64,000 bases of DNA from Escarpia spicata. Lineage: Eukaryota > Annelida > Polychaeta > Sabellida > Siboglinidae. Positions 11,229-23,690 of this stretch are shown here, piece after piece; the first letter of the stretch is position 1; every line of letters begins with the position of its first letter. The notes beneath the pieces were generated by a model. It made no database searches. It had not been told where the DNA came from and saw nothing but the letters and a program-made list of their open reading frames with translations. Location: positions 23,440,865 through 23,504,864 of the forward strand of contig OZ023213.1 in the NCBI GenBank assembly GCA_963995525.1, given 5' to 3'. The position numbers and the translations under genes were made by a program.

Positions 11229-13260
11229 AATGGCTAAATATCCTAAAATGGACTGGGTAGGCGACAACATAGCAGGTACACTCAATCTATTTAAACAGCG
11301 TATGACTCTCATACAAACCGATTAGGGAGTGACCGATCCGGCAAGACAGAAAATACAGATAGCAGTCGGCAACGAGGGTCTGAAGTGCATCAACATTGAC
11401 TGAGGAAGAGAAGACAGATCCTGCAAAGTTGTACAAATTGTTTGAGGTTCAACTAGACATCCGTTTGAATTTCCGCATCCACAGAATGTAATTAGTGACG
11501 TTTCGGCAAGGCGTGCGCGAAACAACTGGTGCATTCGTGAAGAAAGCTCGCAAAAAAGGCAGCCTATGTGACTTCAAAGAACGGGAATTAGATGAGAGAA
11601 TCATAGAATTGATTATAGCAAGTACACCTCATGAAGCCCTGCAGAAGCACCTTCTCAGCCAGAAACAAGGCTACCAAGTCGAACTTGTATTGCAAGAAGC
11701 ACGCAAATACAAGGCTATGGTAATCGGAATAGAAACACCGCAGAGCCTCAGAAGCCCGCATCACACGGCTACCAACGAGATAAAACAAAGAAAGGTGTGC
11801 CGAATTTGTGCGCTATCGCACACACCGCGACAGTGTCCAGCCTACAAAGACAAATGCAACTACTGTAACGCCATTGGACACTGGGCGAAATGAAGAAGAA
11901 GACAGGCGATCGACAGAAGGCAGACGATCAGCCGCATAGAGATCAAAGCAAGCAAAGAATGCAAAATAGACCAAAAAGTCGAGGCAATCGTAAAAGAAAA
12001 GTTCAAGGACCAGCGATCCTGGGCCTGAAGGCATGTGAACAGGTGAGCATAGTGACAATACATGCCATCAAAACTTACGTCACACAGATCGATGCGAATA
12101 CCAACCTACAGAACGCAACAGTGAACTCCATCGTGGTCCTCAAGAGGCAGTTTCCAGATCAGTTTGATCGCATCGGTAGTTTTAAAGGCAAGGCTACTCT
12201 TTCGTTGAAACCAGAAGCGAAACCCTCAACCGATGCCCCACGAACGTGCAGTATACACCTGAAGACAAAGCTACAACAGGAGATTGATGCCATTGGAGAA
12301 CGACGGAATAATTAGGAAGATTGAGCACCACTCTGACTGGTGTTCATCAATCGCAACAAGCGTAAAGCGAGATGGGAGCCTAAGGGTATGTATTGACCCT
12401 AAACGTCTCAAGCACTGTCCACACAAGATTCCGAACCTAGAAGAACTCAACCCTGAGTTCGCCAGGGCACGCGTATTCTCGAAGATGGACGCCAAATCAG
12501 GATATTGATCAATCCACCTTGACGAGACCAGTCAAGATATGACAACCTTCCGAACACCTTTTGGGAGGTACTGTTATAAACGACTTCCATTCGGTCTATG
12601 CGTGTCATAGGACCCCTTTCAGCAGGCAGTGGACAGAATCATAGCCAGATGCCCTGGGTGTGTTGGCATTGCATCGTGCTAATACACAAGACGCCTACAC
12701 CATGTACGACTACGTCGTAGTCGCACACGGACGCAACCACGAAGAGCACGACAAGAACCTGTTAAGGCTCATGAAGGTTGCCAGATAGGAAGGTCTCATT
12801 TTCAACTCCATGTAAGGCGTCATCAAGACCAATGCGGTGTACGGCCAAGACGGTATCAGGCCTGACCGTGTTGAGATGGAATTGAGGCCATACACAAGAT
12901 GCCTACACCACAGGATAAGGAGGATCTGCAGCGGTTCATTGGCCTAATGAACTATCTTGCAGCGTACGTACCTCACTTCGCAGACAAAGTGGCACCACTG
13001 AGAGAACTACTCAAGAAGGACGCCCCGTTCCTGTGGCAAGAAGATCATCAGCGCGCCTACGACGATCTCAAGAGATGCATCAACAGCGAGTCGTGTCTGT
13101 CGTACTACAACCCACAGATGGAGACAGTCCTGGAAGTTGATGCTTCGCGGAGACGCCTGGGTGCATGCATTCTACTTGACAACAAACCTGTGGCGTTTGC
13201 ATCAAAGACATATATGATGGCCGAGAAGGGCCATCGCGTTTTTGTGTGGCAATCTGCACC
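11229..13260 (+). pseudogene. Decayed Ty3/gypsy gag-pol relic lacking protease, RNase H and integrase
   Basis: A Gag-like stretch from about 11,229 has stops at 11,322 and 11,400. The open part ends in a zinc-knuckle region with CRICALSHTPRQCPAY and CNYCNAIGHWAK. A basic linker follows. The sequence then jumps to the segment just before the reverse transcriptase (FPDQFDRIGSFKGKATLSLK), so the protease seen there in intact relatives is absent. RT blocks follow with frameshifts and stops: DWCSSIATSVKRDGSLRVC, DPKRLKHCPHKIPNLEELNP, FSKMDAKSGY, TTFRTPFGRYC, and the connection region MPTPQDKEDLQRFIGLMNYL. The frame ends just after VAFASKT, where RNase H should continue. It is a dead copy and no long terminal repeats were found. 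Confidence 0.85.
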
Positions 13261-13261
13261 G

Positions 13262-13365
13262 CCATGGGGCGATGACGCGATGCGATGAGCGATGCGCGAG
13301 CGATGCGACGGACGATGCGCGATGCGATGCGTGATGTGATGGACGGTGCGCGATGCGATTATAAA
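13262..13365. repeat. Imperfect GCGATGC-type low-complexity tract
   Basis: Repeated permutations of GCGATGCGATG abut the point where the gypsy relic stops, marking a breakpoint or slippage tract. Confidence 0.7.
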
Positions 13366-13487
13366 GATGCCGTAATGAGCATGCGTACGCCAACAACAAA
13401 ACTTAGGCAGCCATTTGTATTTGATTAAACACATTAATTTTTGTGTTCAGAGCATGTGACGACGGCTGATGACGCTGAGCGTACTAC

Positions 13488-13545
13488 ACGCACGCATGCA
13501 AACACGCATGCACACACACGCACGTGCGCGCACGCACACTCTTAC
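13488..13545. repeat. CACG/CACA microsatellite
   Basis: Alternating CACGCA and CACACA words. The same type of tract flanks the homologous intron in copies A (31.12 kb) and B (40.35 kb). Confidence 0.8.
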
Positions 13546-16500
13546 AGAGGAGGCAACTGAATTTGGCTAGTTATGTAAATAGTTTGATATATGTATGTAG
13601 AAAAGTAATTCCAGGGTATTATGTTCAAATCATATAAAACATTATGCCTAGCTGACCCCGCTAGACGCTCACCTACATGAGTGCACAACATAATTATATA
13701 TTATGAAGGATTTTCAATACATTGTCCATATTCATTTCTTAATTCGTGTATATAAAATATATTATTATGTTCGGATTCCACAAATAGCACAATACTAATA
13801 CAAGGCGGTCATATAAATGCGCAAAGTCCGTCCTGTAAAACATGTAGTGTATGGACCTAAGCCATCATCTAACACCAACATACGTCATGTGGGACTTAAG
13901 ATTTCGAAAGTTCTAAAATGAAATCTCGAAAACGGTAGTCAACATCCGCCGAATTCAACTCGCTTGACATGCTTTCCAATACATTAGGCCACCTACCACG
14001 CTCTCTGGTACTGATATCCACAACAGCGCCAGTGTGACTGACTATTTCTTGCACCCAACACATTAGGCCAGCTACCACGCTGTCTGGTACTGATATCCAC
14101 AACAGCGCCAGTGTGACTTACTATTTCTTGCACCCAACACATTAGGCCACCTACCACGCTGTCCGGTACTGATATCTACAACAGCGCCAGTGTGACTTAC
14201 TATTTCTTGCACCCAACACATTAGGCCACCTACCACGCTGTCCGGTACTGATATCCACAACAGCGCCAGTGGGACTTATTATTTCTTGCACCCAACACAT
14301 CAGGCCACCTACCACGCTGTCTGGTACTGATATCCACAACAGCGCCAGTGTGACTTACTATTTCTTGCGCCCAACACATTAGGCCACCTACCACGCTGTC
14401 CGGTACTGATATCCACAACAGCGCCAGTGTGACTTACTATTTCTTGCACCCAACACATTAGGCCACCTACCACGCTGTCCGGTACTGATATCCACAACAG
14501 CGCCAGTGTGACTTACTATTTCTTGCACCCAACACATTAGGCCACCTACCACGCTGTCCGGAACTGATATCCACAACAGCGCCAGTGTGACTTATTATTT
14601 CTTGCACCCAACACATTAGGCCAGCTACCACGCTGTCCGGAACTGATATCCACAACAGCGCCAGTGTGACTTACTATTTCTTGCACCCAACACATTAGGC
14701 CAGCTACCACGCTGTCCGGAACTGATATCCACAACAGCGCCAGTGTGACTTATTATTTCTTGCACCCAACACATTAGGCCAGCTACCACGCTGTCCGGTA
14801 CTGATATCCACAACAGCGCCAGTGTGACTTATTATTTCTTGCACCCAACACATTAGGCCAGCTACCACGCTGTCCGGAACTGATATCCACAACAGCGCCA
14901 GTGTGACTTATTATTTCTTGCACCCAACACATTAGGCCAGCTACCACGCTGTCTGGTACTGATATCCACAACAGCGCCAGTGTGACTGACTATTTCTTGC
15001 ACCCAACACATTAGGCCAGCTACCACGCTGTCCGGTACTGATATCCACAACAGCGCCAGTGTGACTGACTATTTCTTGCACCCAACACATTAGGCCAGCT
15101 ACCACGCTGTCTGGTACTGATATCCACAACAGCGCCAGTGTGACTTACTATTTCTTGCGCCCAACACATTAGGCCACCTACCAACGCTGTCTGGTACTGA
15201 TATCCACAACAGCGCCAGTGTGACTTACTATTTCTTGCGCCCAACACATTAGGCCACCTACCAACGCTGTCTGGTACTGATATCCACAACAGCGCCAGTG
15301 TGACTTACTATTTCTTGCGCCCAACACATTAGGCCACCTACCAACGCTGTCTGGTACTGATATCCACAACAGCGCCAGTGTGACTTACTATTTCTTGCAC
15401 CCAACACATTAGGCCACCTACCACGCTGTCCGGTACTGATATCCACAACAGCGCCAGTGGGACTTATTATTTCTTGCACCCAACACATCAGGCCACCTAC
15501 CACGCTGTCTGGTACTGATATCCACAACAGCGCCAGTGTGACATACTATTTCTTGCACCCAACACATTAGGCCAGCTACCACGCTGTCTGGTACTGATAT
15601 CCACAACACCGCCAGTGTGACTTACTATTTCTTGCACCCAACACATTAGGCCACCTACCACGCTGTCTGGTACTGATATCCACAACAGCGCCAGTGTGAC
15701 TTACTATTTCTTGCACCCAACACATTAGGCCAGCTACCACGCTGTCCGGTACTGATATCCACAACAGCGCCAGTGTGACTTACTATTTCTTGCACCCAAC
15801 ACATTAGGCCAGCTACCACGCTGTCCGGTACTGATATCCACAACAGCGCCAGTGTGACTTACTATTTCTTGCACCCAACACATTAGGCCACCTACCACGC
15901 TGTCCGGTACTGATATCCACAACAGCGCCAGTGTGACTTACTATTTCTTGCACCCAACACATTAGGCCACCTACCACGCTGTCCAGTACTGATATCTACA
16001 ACAGCGCCAGTGTGACTTACTATTTCTTGCACCCAACACATTAGGCCACCTACCACGCTGTCCAGTACTGATATCTACAACAGCGCCAGTGTGACTTACT
16101 ATTTCTTGCACCCAACACATTAGGCCAGCTACCACGCTGTCTGGTACTGATATCCACAACAGCCCAGTGTGACTTACTATTTCTTGCGCCCAACACATTA
16201 GGCCACCTACCACGCTGTCCGGTACTGATATCCACAACAGCGCCAGTGTGACTTACTATTTCTTGCACCCAACACATTAGGCCACCTACCACGCTGTCCG
16301 GTACTGATATCCACAACAACGCCAGTGTGACTTATTATTTCTTGCACCCAACACATTAGGCCAGCTACCACGCTGTCCGGAACTGATATCCACAACAGCG
16401 CCAGTGTGACTTATTATTTCTTGCACCCAACACATTAGGCCAGCTACCACGCTGTCTGGTACTGATATCCACAACAGCGCCAGTGTGACTTACTATTTCT

Positions 16501-16880
16501 TGCACCCAACACATTAGGCCAGCTACCACGCTGTCCGGTACTGATATCCACAACAGCGCCAGTGTGACTTACTATTTCTTGCACCCAACACATTAGGCCA
16601 GCTACCACGCTGTCTGGTACTGATATCCACAACAGCGCCAGTGTGACTGACTATTTCTTGCGCCCAACACATTAGGCCACCTACCACGCTGTCCGGTACT
16701 GATATCCACAACAGCGCCAGTGTGACTTACTATTTCTTGCACCCAACACATTAGGCCACCTACCACGCTGTCCAGTACTGATATCCACGCTGTCCGGTAC
16801 TGATATCCACAACAGCGCCAGTGTGACTTACTATTTCTTGCGCCCAACACATGGTGCCACTGTAACGATGCAAGAAATAC
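13545..16880 (+). pseudogene. Relic of the EGF2/Cys-rich intron of the CAP gene, inverted copy
   Basis: The left flank GAGGAGGCAACTGAATTTGG, the block GTATATAAAATATATTATTA (13,748), the block ATGTGGGACTTAAGATTTCG before the satellite, and GGTGCCACTGTAACGAT after it all match the reverse complement of the intron between the EGF2 and Cys-rich exons in copies A and B. Order and orientation agree with a plus-strand copy of the gene whose later exons survive as remnants at 21.9 and 23.2 kb. The EGF exons expected to the left are missing; the gypsy relic lies there instead. Confidence 0.75.
13972..16856. repeat. 79-bp satellite array, about 36 units
   Basis: The unit includes CATTAGGCCACCTACCACGC, TGTCCGGTACTGATATCCAC and AACAGCGCCAGTGTGACTTA, and recurs every 79 bases. 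Three consecutive units at 15,180-15,420 share a one-base insertion (CCAACGCTG) and are 80 bp, a sign of recent block duplication. One unit near 16,160 lacks a base, and another near 16,785 is cut short. Local runs of GGCCAGC versus GGCCACC, and of CTGG versus CCGG, show patchy homogenisation. Confidence 0.97.
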
Positions 16881-18138
16881 GTCATCAACATGTGTGTATA
16901 TGGATTAGCCACCGCCATGCGAATGAGTCCTGACCGATAACATTATCAAAATGAAACGTGGACCAGCTGCTGTTTATAATTTTAGTTCGAAAAATGTAGA
17001 TCTATAAATAGTGTAACATTACGGTCGACAATATATTAAAATATGTTGCATCAGTGTAAAAACTGTTTCATTTTGTACTGGGAGTGCAATATTACTTGTT
17101 CTGCCCATTATTTAGAGTAACACATATTAAATTAGTTTCTGTCGAACTCCTGTTTCGATAACAAATAAAATGGCCATTGTATGATGGAAATAAAGTTATA
17201 AAATTACAAAACTTTAAAAATAACCCATATTTTGAAACACTGTTTTCAGTCATCATTGGTGTATTTAGCTCAAGAAGATCCCTAAAACATTTTGAATGTT
17301 GTGGAACATTTATATTTTATGAATTTTCAAAATTATTGTAAAAGCAACTTTGTCGACACCTTTTTATACACTACTCCCAGTATAGTTCACTTAACACAAA
17401 CTTGTTTCAACAAATGTTGAAGAATATGCTGTAGAACACAATCCAAACATGATGAACATAATAAGAAAGCATACATTTTATTAAGTACTCCTACTTTCCT
17501 ACTTTGCAACATAATGACAGGATGATGTGCATTTGGATGCACACATCGATCGAATCCATTTGAAACGTAGTGATGTACATATTCCCAGCAGAAGCCACGC
17601 GGAACTAATGTGGCAGAAAAAAGTCAGACAGCTTCTTCACTACTGTGTCAGTTAACCTATTATCCTATTAATAGCACTGCTATGCATTTTGATACACAAA
17701 GCTATCAGATGCACACATCTATTTGAAACTTGAAGTGAGGTACAACTTCCCAGTAGATGTCGCACAGAACAGAATGGGGCAGAACAAAGTCAGGCATCAT
17801 CTTATGTCAGGTGACCCATTGTCCAATTACCGGCACTGTTAAGTAGAGCTCTTCAATTTCCTCTTTCCATCAGCTCAGCTATTTCCAATGTTCCTGCAAA
17901 TAAACAAAGTTTAATTTAGGAAACTGAGCCTAAATGTGAGTTAACTAACTCAACACTGCATATTGATTCAGTTTAGATATTGAATTATGGGACTTATCAC
18001 CAAGTGTACAGCTGGCGAAATGGAAAAGAAATACAAGACAACCTTGTTATGTTGATTCAGTCAGACTAAAATCCCAATCCATTACTTTGGCCAACTTTTA
18101 ATTTGCTTCTACATAATTACCTGTATGCATTGGTCATA
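16881..18138. other. Non-coding DNA with a diverged direct duplication
   Basis: Two segments of about 140 bases, at 17,535-17,680 and 17,705-17,845, share GATGCACACATC, TTTGAAAC, TTCCCAG, GGCAGAA and AAAGTCAG in the same order. No protein is recognisable. Confidence 0.5.
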
Positions 18139-18140
18139 TA

Positions 18141-18324
18141 CAGTGCACTCCAGATAACTCAAACTCACATAAGTGAATTTTCGCTAAGTTAAGTCAATCT
18201 TTTCCTCGGTCCAGGGCAAAGGTCCCAATAAGGGGACCTTCTGATAACGTTCTAGTTATCAGAAATTCCACTTATCAGTATTGTCATAGGTCCCTGGAAG
18301 TTCGACCATAACCAGAGTACGCTG
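18141..18324. mobile_element. pogo/Tigger-type MITE, 184 bp, with TA duplication
   Basis: The left end CAGTGCACTCCAGATAACTC and the inverted right end CAGCGTACTCTGGTTATGGT match at most positions over 26 bases, and TA flanks both sides (18139-18140 and 18325-18326). Internal phrases such as CAGATAACTCAAACTC and GTTATCAGAAATTCC are typical of the termini of this superfamily. There is no transposase, so it is non-autonomous. Confidence 0.75.
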
Positions 18325-18325
18325 T

Positions 18326-18958
18326 ATATTTTCCTCTGTTCTTGCTCTAATAATTAATTTTGCATATAATTATACATATCGGCCATTCTCGTGAAGAGTG
18401 TACAGTAACGGTAAAGTAACATGTCAAAAATAAATGTTTAATTTGTTTTTAGCGAGTACTACTATTATCAAATGTGCTATTCACTTGAAAAAGCGCAACT
18501 TGATCTAATCGATTATTAGATTAAAACAATATGTATTCATGGAAAAAACTAGAGTGCAGATCTGCTGGTGTCCAAAATTCGTACATCGCAAAATTCCGTG
18601 GCAACATGGCATTATGTACTTTTTAACAAACCTAAAACGTTTCCATTGAATGATGACATGCCAGCCAGGTTTACCAACAATCATAGCTGTAGCATTAAAA
18701 ACTGTCTGTGAACGTATGAATCTCATATTTTTATGTTTCGGTTCAACAGGATGTGTCGCGCCTCTATGTGGCTGCAACATAACAAGCTCTTATATATTTG
18801 GCAGTTTTACCAGTTTTTAATTTTGACACGGCACTGCACTTTTTACAGTTGTTTTATGAAGGTATCAGATCGACGATGGACTGTGCTGGTTTGGGAAGTG
18901 TTTAGTGACTTTTTAGTATTTTAGTAATTTATACCTGTACAGTGAACTGCACAGTGAA
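18326..18958. other. No gene recognised; may include LINE 5' leader
   Basis: AT-rich sequence. Several frames shorter than 92 codons overlap here without recognisable domains. The right end could be the leader of the following LINE. Confidence 0.35.
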
Positions 18959-21445
18959 ATGCACCTGTGCCACAACATTGTTGCTGATCGACCAGGCGTG
19001 ACGGCAACAACAGAACCACTGCACGGCCATTTTTCACAGCATGTTCGCGTACAATCGAACATACCTACTACGGATTGGACGCGCGATTGTGACCAGATTT
19101 CACCTTACACTACTAGACGCTTGTGCGGCACCACTTGGAGCACTTGGACTCTTGAACAATCGGCGGACTCGCAGGGGCTGTAGGGCAGGAAGATCGAAGC
19201 AAAGACCAATTACTGCGCTAATCAACCATCGCCCCCTCCATCGTTTACCGCGAGACGTAACATCTGCATGCAGAATCTGATTCGACTTACGTTTGACAGC
19301 CCAACTACGGCTACGATTGGGCTGTTGAACGTAAGGTCTCTTCGCAACAAGGCAGACTTTGTCACAGACTACACATGTGACAACGACATCGACATTCTGT
19401 GCCTAACAGAGACGGGGTTGTGCAACAATGATGAGACTTTCACTTCTGCGATGGTCTCTCACGGTTACAATTTTGAACATCTCCCGCGGAGCGATCGACG
19501 GGGTGGGAGAGTTGGGGTCTTTTTTAAGACCTCCTTCCACCTTTCTCTGTCCAGACCATGGCCCGCGGAATCTTTCGAATGTCTTGAAGTGGTGTTACGC
19601 GAGTCGAGAGTAGCGGCAACGGCACGTATCTTTATGATTTACCGACCACCATCGTTTGGTCGCAAGTCGAGGTCCTTTCGCCAATTCCTCATAGAATTCG
19701 GCGAATTTCTTGAATGCGTTTCACTTCGAAACACCGGAATCGTTATACTCGGTGATTTCAATGTTCGCTATGGAAACGATGACGACAAAGATGCACGTGA
19801 TTTAGCTGCATTGCTGAACGATGTAAACCTAAAACAACATGTGACATCGGCAACACACTGCCGAGGTAACATTCTCGACCTCGTTATCACCCCGGTGAAT
19901 GGCTGTATTGTGACAGACGTGTCGGTGGAGTCCTTGCTCACAGACCACCACATCATCATGTGTAAGTTGGTTTCATCTACGCCACGACCAGTGCGTAAGG
20001 AAGTGATTTATCGTAAATACGCTGCAATCATCATGCAACAGTTTTCGTGCGACTTACGCGCTTCGCCATTGATTAACAACCCCGCCGACAACATTGAGAG
20101 TCTGTTTGAACAGTATAATGATGAACTTCGAACGGTAATTGACAGACATGCACCAGTCATCCAACGATTGATAAATGTGCGTCCAAGACAACCATGGCGG
20201 ACTGACAACTTGCAGCTGATGAGACGTCAAGTGCGACGAGCAGAGCGCAAGTGGCGTCACACGCGGCTAGCTGTCCATCGTGAAATGTACACTTACTTGC
20301 GTGACGCATTTAAGCAGAGCATCGCCACAACCAAATCTGCTTATTACTGAGCTGACATCGAAGTTACATCTCACGATACCAAAGCAATGTATCGCATCAC
20401 GAACAGTTTGATGGGACGTCCTCGTACGCCTGTGCTCCCCGAATGTGACGACGACCCGGATGCGCTAGCTGAGCGATTGGTCTGTTATTTCACAGATAAG
20501 ATCACTGATATCAGTACACGGCTGGTGACTGCACGCTCGCAATGCCAACTGCCCGCATTCCTTCACGATATCGAATGTCGTATTGAAGAACCATTGTACG
20601 ACTTTCAACTGGCTACAATCACCGACATCTGCGGTCTGGTTGAGAAGACATCCAGCAAATCTTCTTCCAGCATTGACGTCATTTCTGGAAGCATGCTTAA
20701 ATCTAACGTTGACATTTTTGGACCAGTGTTAACCAGCATTGTTAACATGTCTATCGTGTCGGCATCACTACCTGTCCTGAAACATCCCATAGTAACACCG
20801 CTGTTAAAGAGGAATGGTCTTGATCCAGAACTGTTATCGAACTATCGTCCAATATCAAATCTGTCTTTCGTATCGAAGCTCGTCGAGAGATGCATTGCAA
20901 TCCAAATACGACAGCACATGGATGCGAACAGCATCTTCGATATTTTCCAAAGTGCGTACCGTCCAATGCACAGCTGTGAAACAGCCCTAGTACGCATACA
21001 TGACGACATATTGCTTTCTCTGGATAACAAGAAGAGCGAGATACTGGTGCTACTAGATCTCAGTGCCGCTTTTGATACTGTCGACCACCATCTGCTGTTC
21101 AATCAACTGCACAGAATTGGCGTGCGTGGCAACGCATTGTGCTGGTTGAAGTCGTATCTGTCACAGCGAACACAGGCAGTTAAAGTTTGCAACATAATTT
21201 CAAGAAGTGTCGATCTAACATGTGGTGTGCCTCAGGGTAGCGTGCTCGAACCTCTTCTGTTCACGATCTACTGCCTTGGACTCAACCATGTTTTTGAACA
21301 TCATCAACTACGCTATCATATGTATGCTGATGATACGCAATTATATGTGGACTTTCCCCGTGACCAGCCACTTACAATGGCCACCGATCGAATATCTCGT
21401 TGTACCACCGATGTGAAAGCGTGGATGTCCTTCCATCTACATTAA
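18959..21445 (+). mobile_element. CR1/L2-like LINE: endonuclease and reverse transcriptase, inactivated
   Basis: A leader frame ending about 19,280 (RRTRRGCRAGRS) runs by a frameshift into the main frame at 19,268. The endonuclease shows LLNVRSLRNKADF, DILCLTETGLC, YRPPS, GDFNVRYG, LDLVIT and LLTDHHIIM. One TGA at 20348-20350 interrupts the frame, which then continues in phase into the reverse transcriptase: YRPISNLSFVSKLVERCIA, FQSAYRPMHSCETALVRI, LLDLSAAFDTVDHHLLFNQL, GVPQGSVLEPLLFTIY and YADDTQLY. It stops just after WMSFHLH, before the thumb and C-terminal domain, so the 3' end is missing. Loss of the 3' rather than the 5' end is unusual for a LINE and suggests later deletion. It lies inside the inverted CAP-gene relic. 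Confidence 0.9.
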
Positions 21446-21785
21446 TAAATTACATCTACGACCAGGTTAATCCTCTTACTATGGTTGCATATACTGATAT
21501 TTTAGTGTGCATTTTCGTTTACTGCATGTCGAATACCGGACAATGCAGTTTTTCTAACTAGAAAGGCGAGACTCTTGCCTAAGGCTATGCTATTTACTGT
21601 AGTACAGGCACGACAGACTCAGCGACAGTCCCAGCGGCAGCTGACACCGACTGCAGCCGTCCGCGTCGGCGGACTTTATTTGTTTATCGGCTTTTTGCGC
21701 AAATAACACCCAAATTATGCAAAAACATGCAAGACATAAGTAGCAGAGAAAGTACTTATGGGAAATTAATACGTTTCGAAACGGT
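21446..21785. other. Short spacer, no gene seen
   Basis: No element terminus or exon recognised between the truncated LINE and the next CAP-gene remnant. Confidence 0.35.
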
Positions 21786-23690
21786 ACGCCTCAAATGTAT
21801 ATTAACTTACAAAGAATCCCTTTAAGCACGACCGCTTTTGAATGTGGCATTTCCAGTTAAGTTCTTTCTGCTTGTATACATAGCACTTTGTCTCAGGGCC
21901 CAGTTCTGAGGACGGAATGCCCATTGACGCGCGGGTAAGTAATGCAATGTGAAGAACGTATGCAATTATTCTTCAGGATAGTTCTTTATGTTGAATACAT
22001 ATCTGCGTCTCTTTCTGAGAACGTAGGCTTAGCATATATTTTGACCGTCAATTGGATAACTCCGTAGTATAAACCAACCCGACAAATTCACGTTGCGAAA
22101 CTTGGGAACATATTTTCATGAGGAACAGTCTACATAGTTAGTTTCGTGAGGCAACCCAAATTTAAAACAATTTTGTTACGTGTCGTAGATTATCTGTTCG
22201 AATTAAGTGCTTTTATAAGAGCACAAAGTTTAAAAAAACGTACTGCGTGTCGCATTTGTTCAGATAACAACCCACCCCAACCATACGGGGTGAGGGATAT
22301 TCCATACGCATCCGATTAGATTCAACTGACGTGACATTGTTACCAATACAAGATCCACCAAACTTCCCGGTTCTGATAATCACCATCGCGTCAGTGCGCC
22401 TTGTGTTCTATTGGGTAGGTGACGCCACTGTAGTAATTTATTTCCCCAGTGATACGTGACGACGAACAAACAACCACTCACCTATATGCTTAATACTATA
22501 AACGTTGGGAGACATCGCCAACCCAGGCAACCACCCACTTATATACTTAATACTATAAACGCTGGGAGACATCGCGAACCCAGGCAACCACCCACCTATA
22601 TACTTAATACTATAAACGTTGGGAGGCATCGCGAACCCATGCAACCACCCACTTATATACTTAATACTATAAACGTTGAGAGACATCGCGAACCAAGGCA
22701 ACCACCCACTTATATACTTAATACTATAAACGTTGAGAGACATCGCGAACCAAGGCAACCACCCACCTATATACTTAATACTATAAACGTTGGGAGACAT
22801 CGCGAACCCAGGCAACCACCCACCTATATACTTAATACTATAAACGTTGGGAGACATCGCGAATCCAGGCAACCACCCACCTATATATTTAATATTATAA
22901 ACGTTGGGAGACAACGCGAACCCAGGCAACCACCCACCTATATACTTAATACTATAAACGCTGGGAGGCATCGCGAACCCAGGCAACCACCCACCTATAT
23001 ACTTAATACTATAAACGTTGGGAGACATCGCGAACCCATGCAACCACCCACCTATATACTTAATACTATAAACGTTCGGAGACATCGCGAACCCAGGCAA
23101 CCACCCACCTATATACTTAATACTATAAACGTTCGGAGACATCGCGAACCCAGGCAACCATCCGTTAGTGATCAGTATTTAGACATTATTTGTTGTGTTT
23201 GTTTTGTTAGTGTTCATTGCAGTGCCCCAAACTCGTCTCATTGGACGATCATGACCAGTGACGTCACCGGAATTGTGGAAGGAAGACGATTTCGAACAAC
23301 TGAAACGGCTACGAAACAAGGAGCGCGCCTACACGTAGAAAGCATAAATACTGCACACATCTGGCTGGTTTCTGCGGTTAAGATGCTCAAGTGAACTATG
23401 ACACACTGAATTCGAACTTAATAGTTTTAAAGACTTACTTTGCATACTTACGTAGGTAGTATTAAACATTAAGAATTGGTACGTTGTTGATTTGTTTACA
23501 GGAACGTTACACCACTATGCTTCCAACTACGCCATAGCACAATAAATAGTTGTCATCATTTCGCTTTTAGCATGTATCACGACACTATAGCTCCAGCAAC
23601 TGAGTTTTTTAACCGATTATGTCAGATGCATCGATGATGTGTTGATTTTTCACGTCTTTGCCTGATGTATTTTGTAACACGGCGCGCTCA
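21786..23690 (+). pseudogene. Inverted, decayed copy of the 3' end of the CAP/EGF gene
   Basis: Homology to the reverse strand of copies A and B resumes at TTTAAGCACGACC (about 21,830). The Cys-rich exon is cut to about 38 bases at 21897-21934, decoding GPVLRTECPLTR, then GTAAGT; the first roughly 100 bases of the exon are gone and one conserved Cys codon reads Arg. The terminal exon follows at 23,223 after TTGCAG, but a short deletion shifts the frame. Matching 3' flank continues with GAATTGGTACGTTG (about 23,472) and GATTATGTCAGATGCATCGA (about 23,615). The 57-bp minisatellite lies in the intron between these two remnants. It cannot make the original protein. Confidence 0.8.
22471..23160. 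repeat. 57-bp minisatellite, about 12 units
   Basis: The unit includes CAACCACCCACCTATATACT, TAATACTATAAACGTTGGGA and GACATCGCGAACCCAGG. The period is a multiple of three, which leaves frames of 239 and 312 codons open on both strands; I read these as by-products of the repeat. Confidence 0.95.

Noticed and set aside
13896..16850. Dozens of minus-strand frames of 62-89 codons starting MWISVPDS
   Set aside because: They are the same 79-bp satellite read in rotating frames; the period is not divisible by three.
13972..16856. CRISPR-like array
   Set aside because: Units are contiguous with no unique spacers, and the genome is eukaryotic.
22438..23394. Frames of 239 and 312 codons in the 57-bp array
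   Set aside because: Open on both strands because of the repeat period; no domain or promoter.
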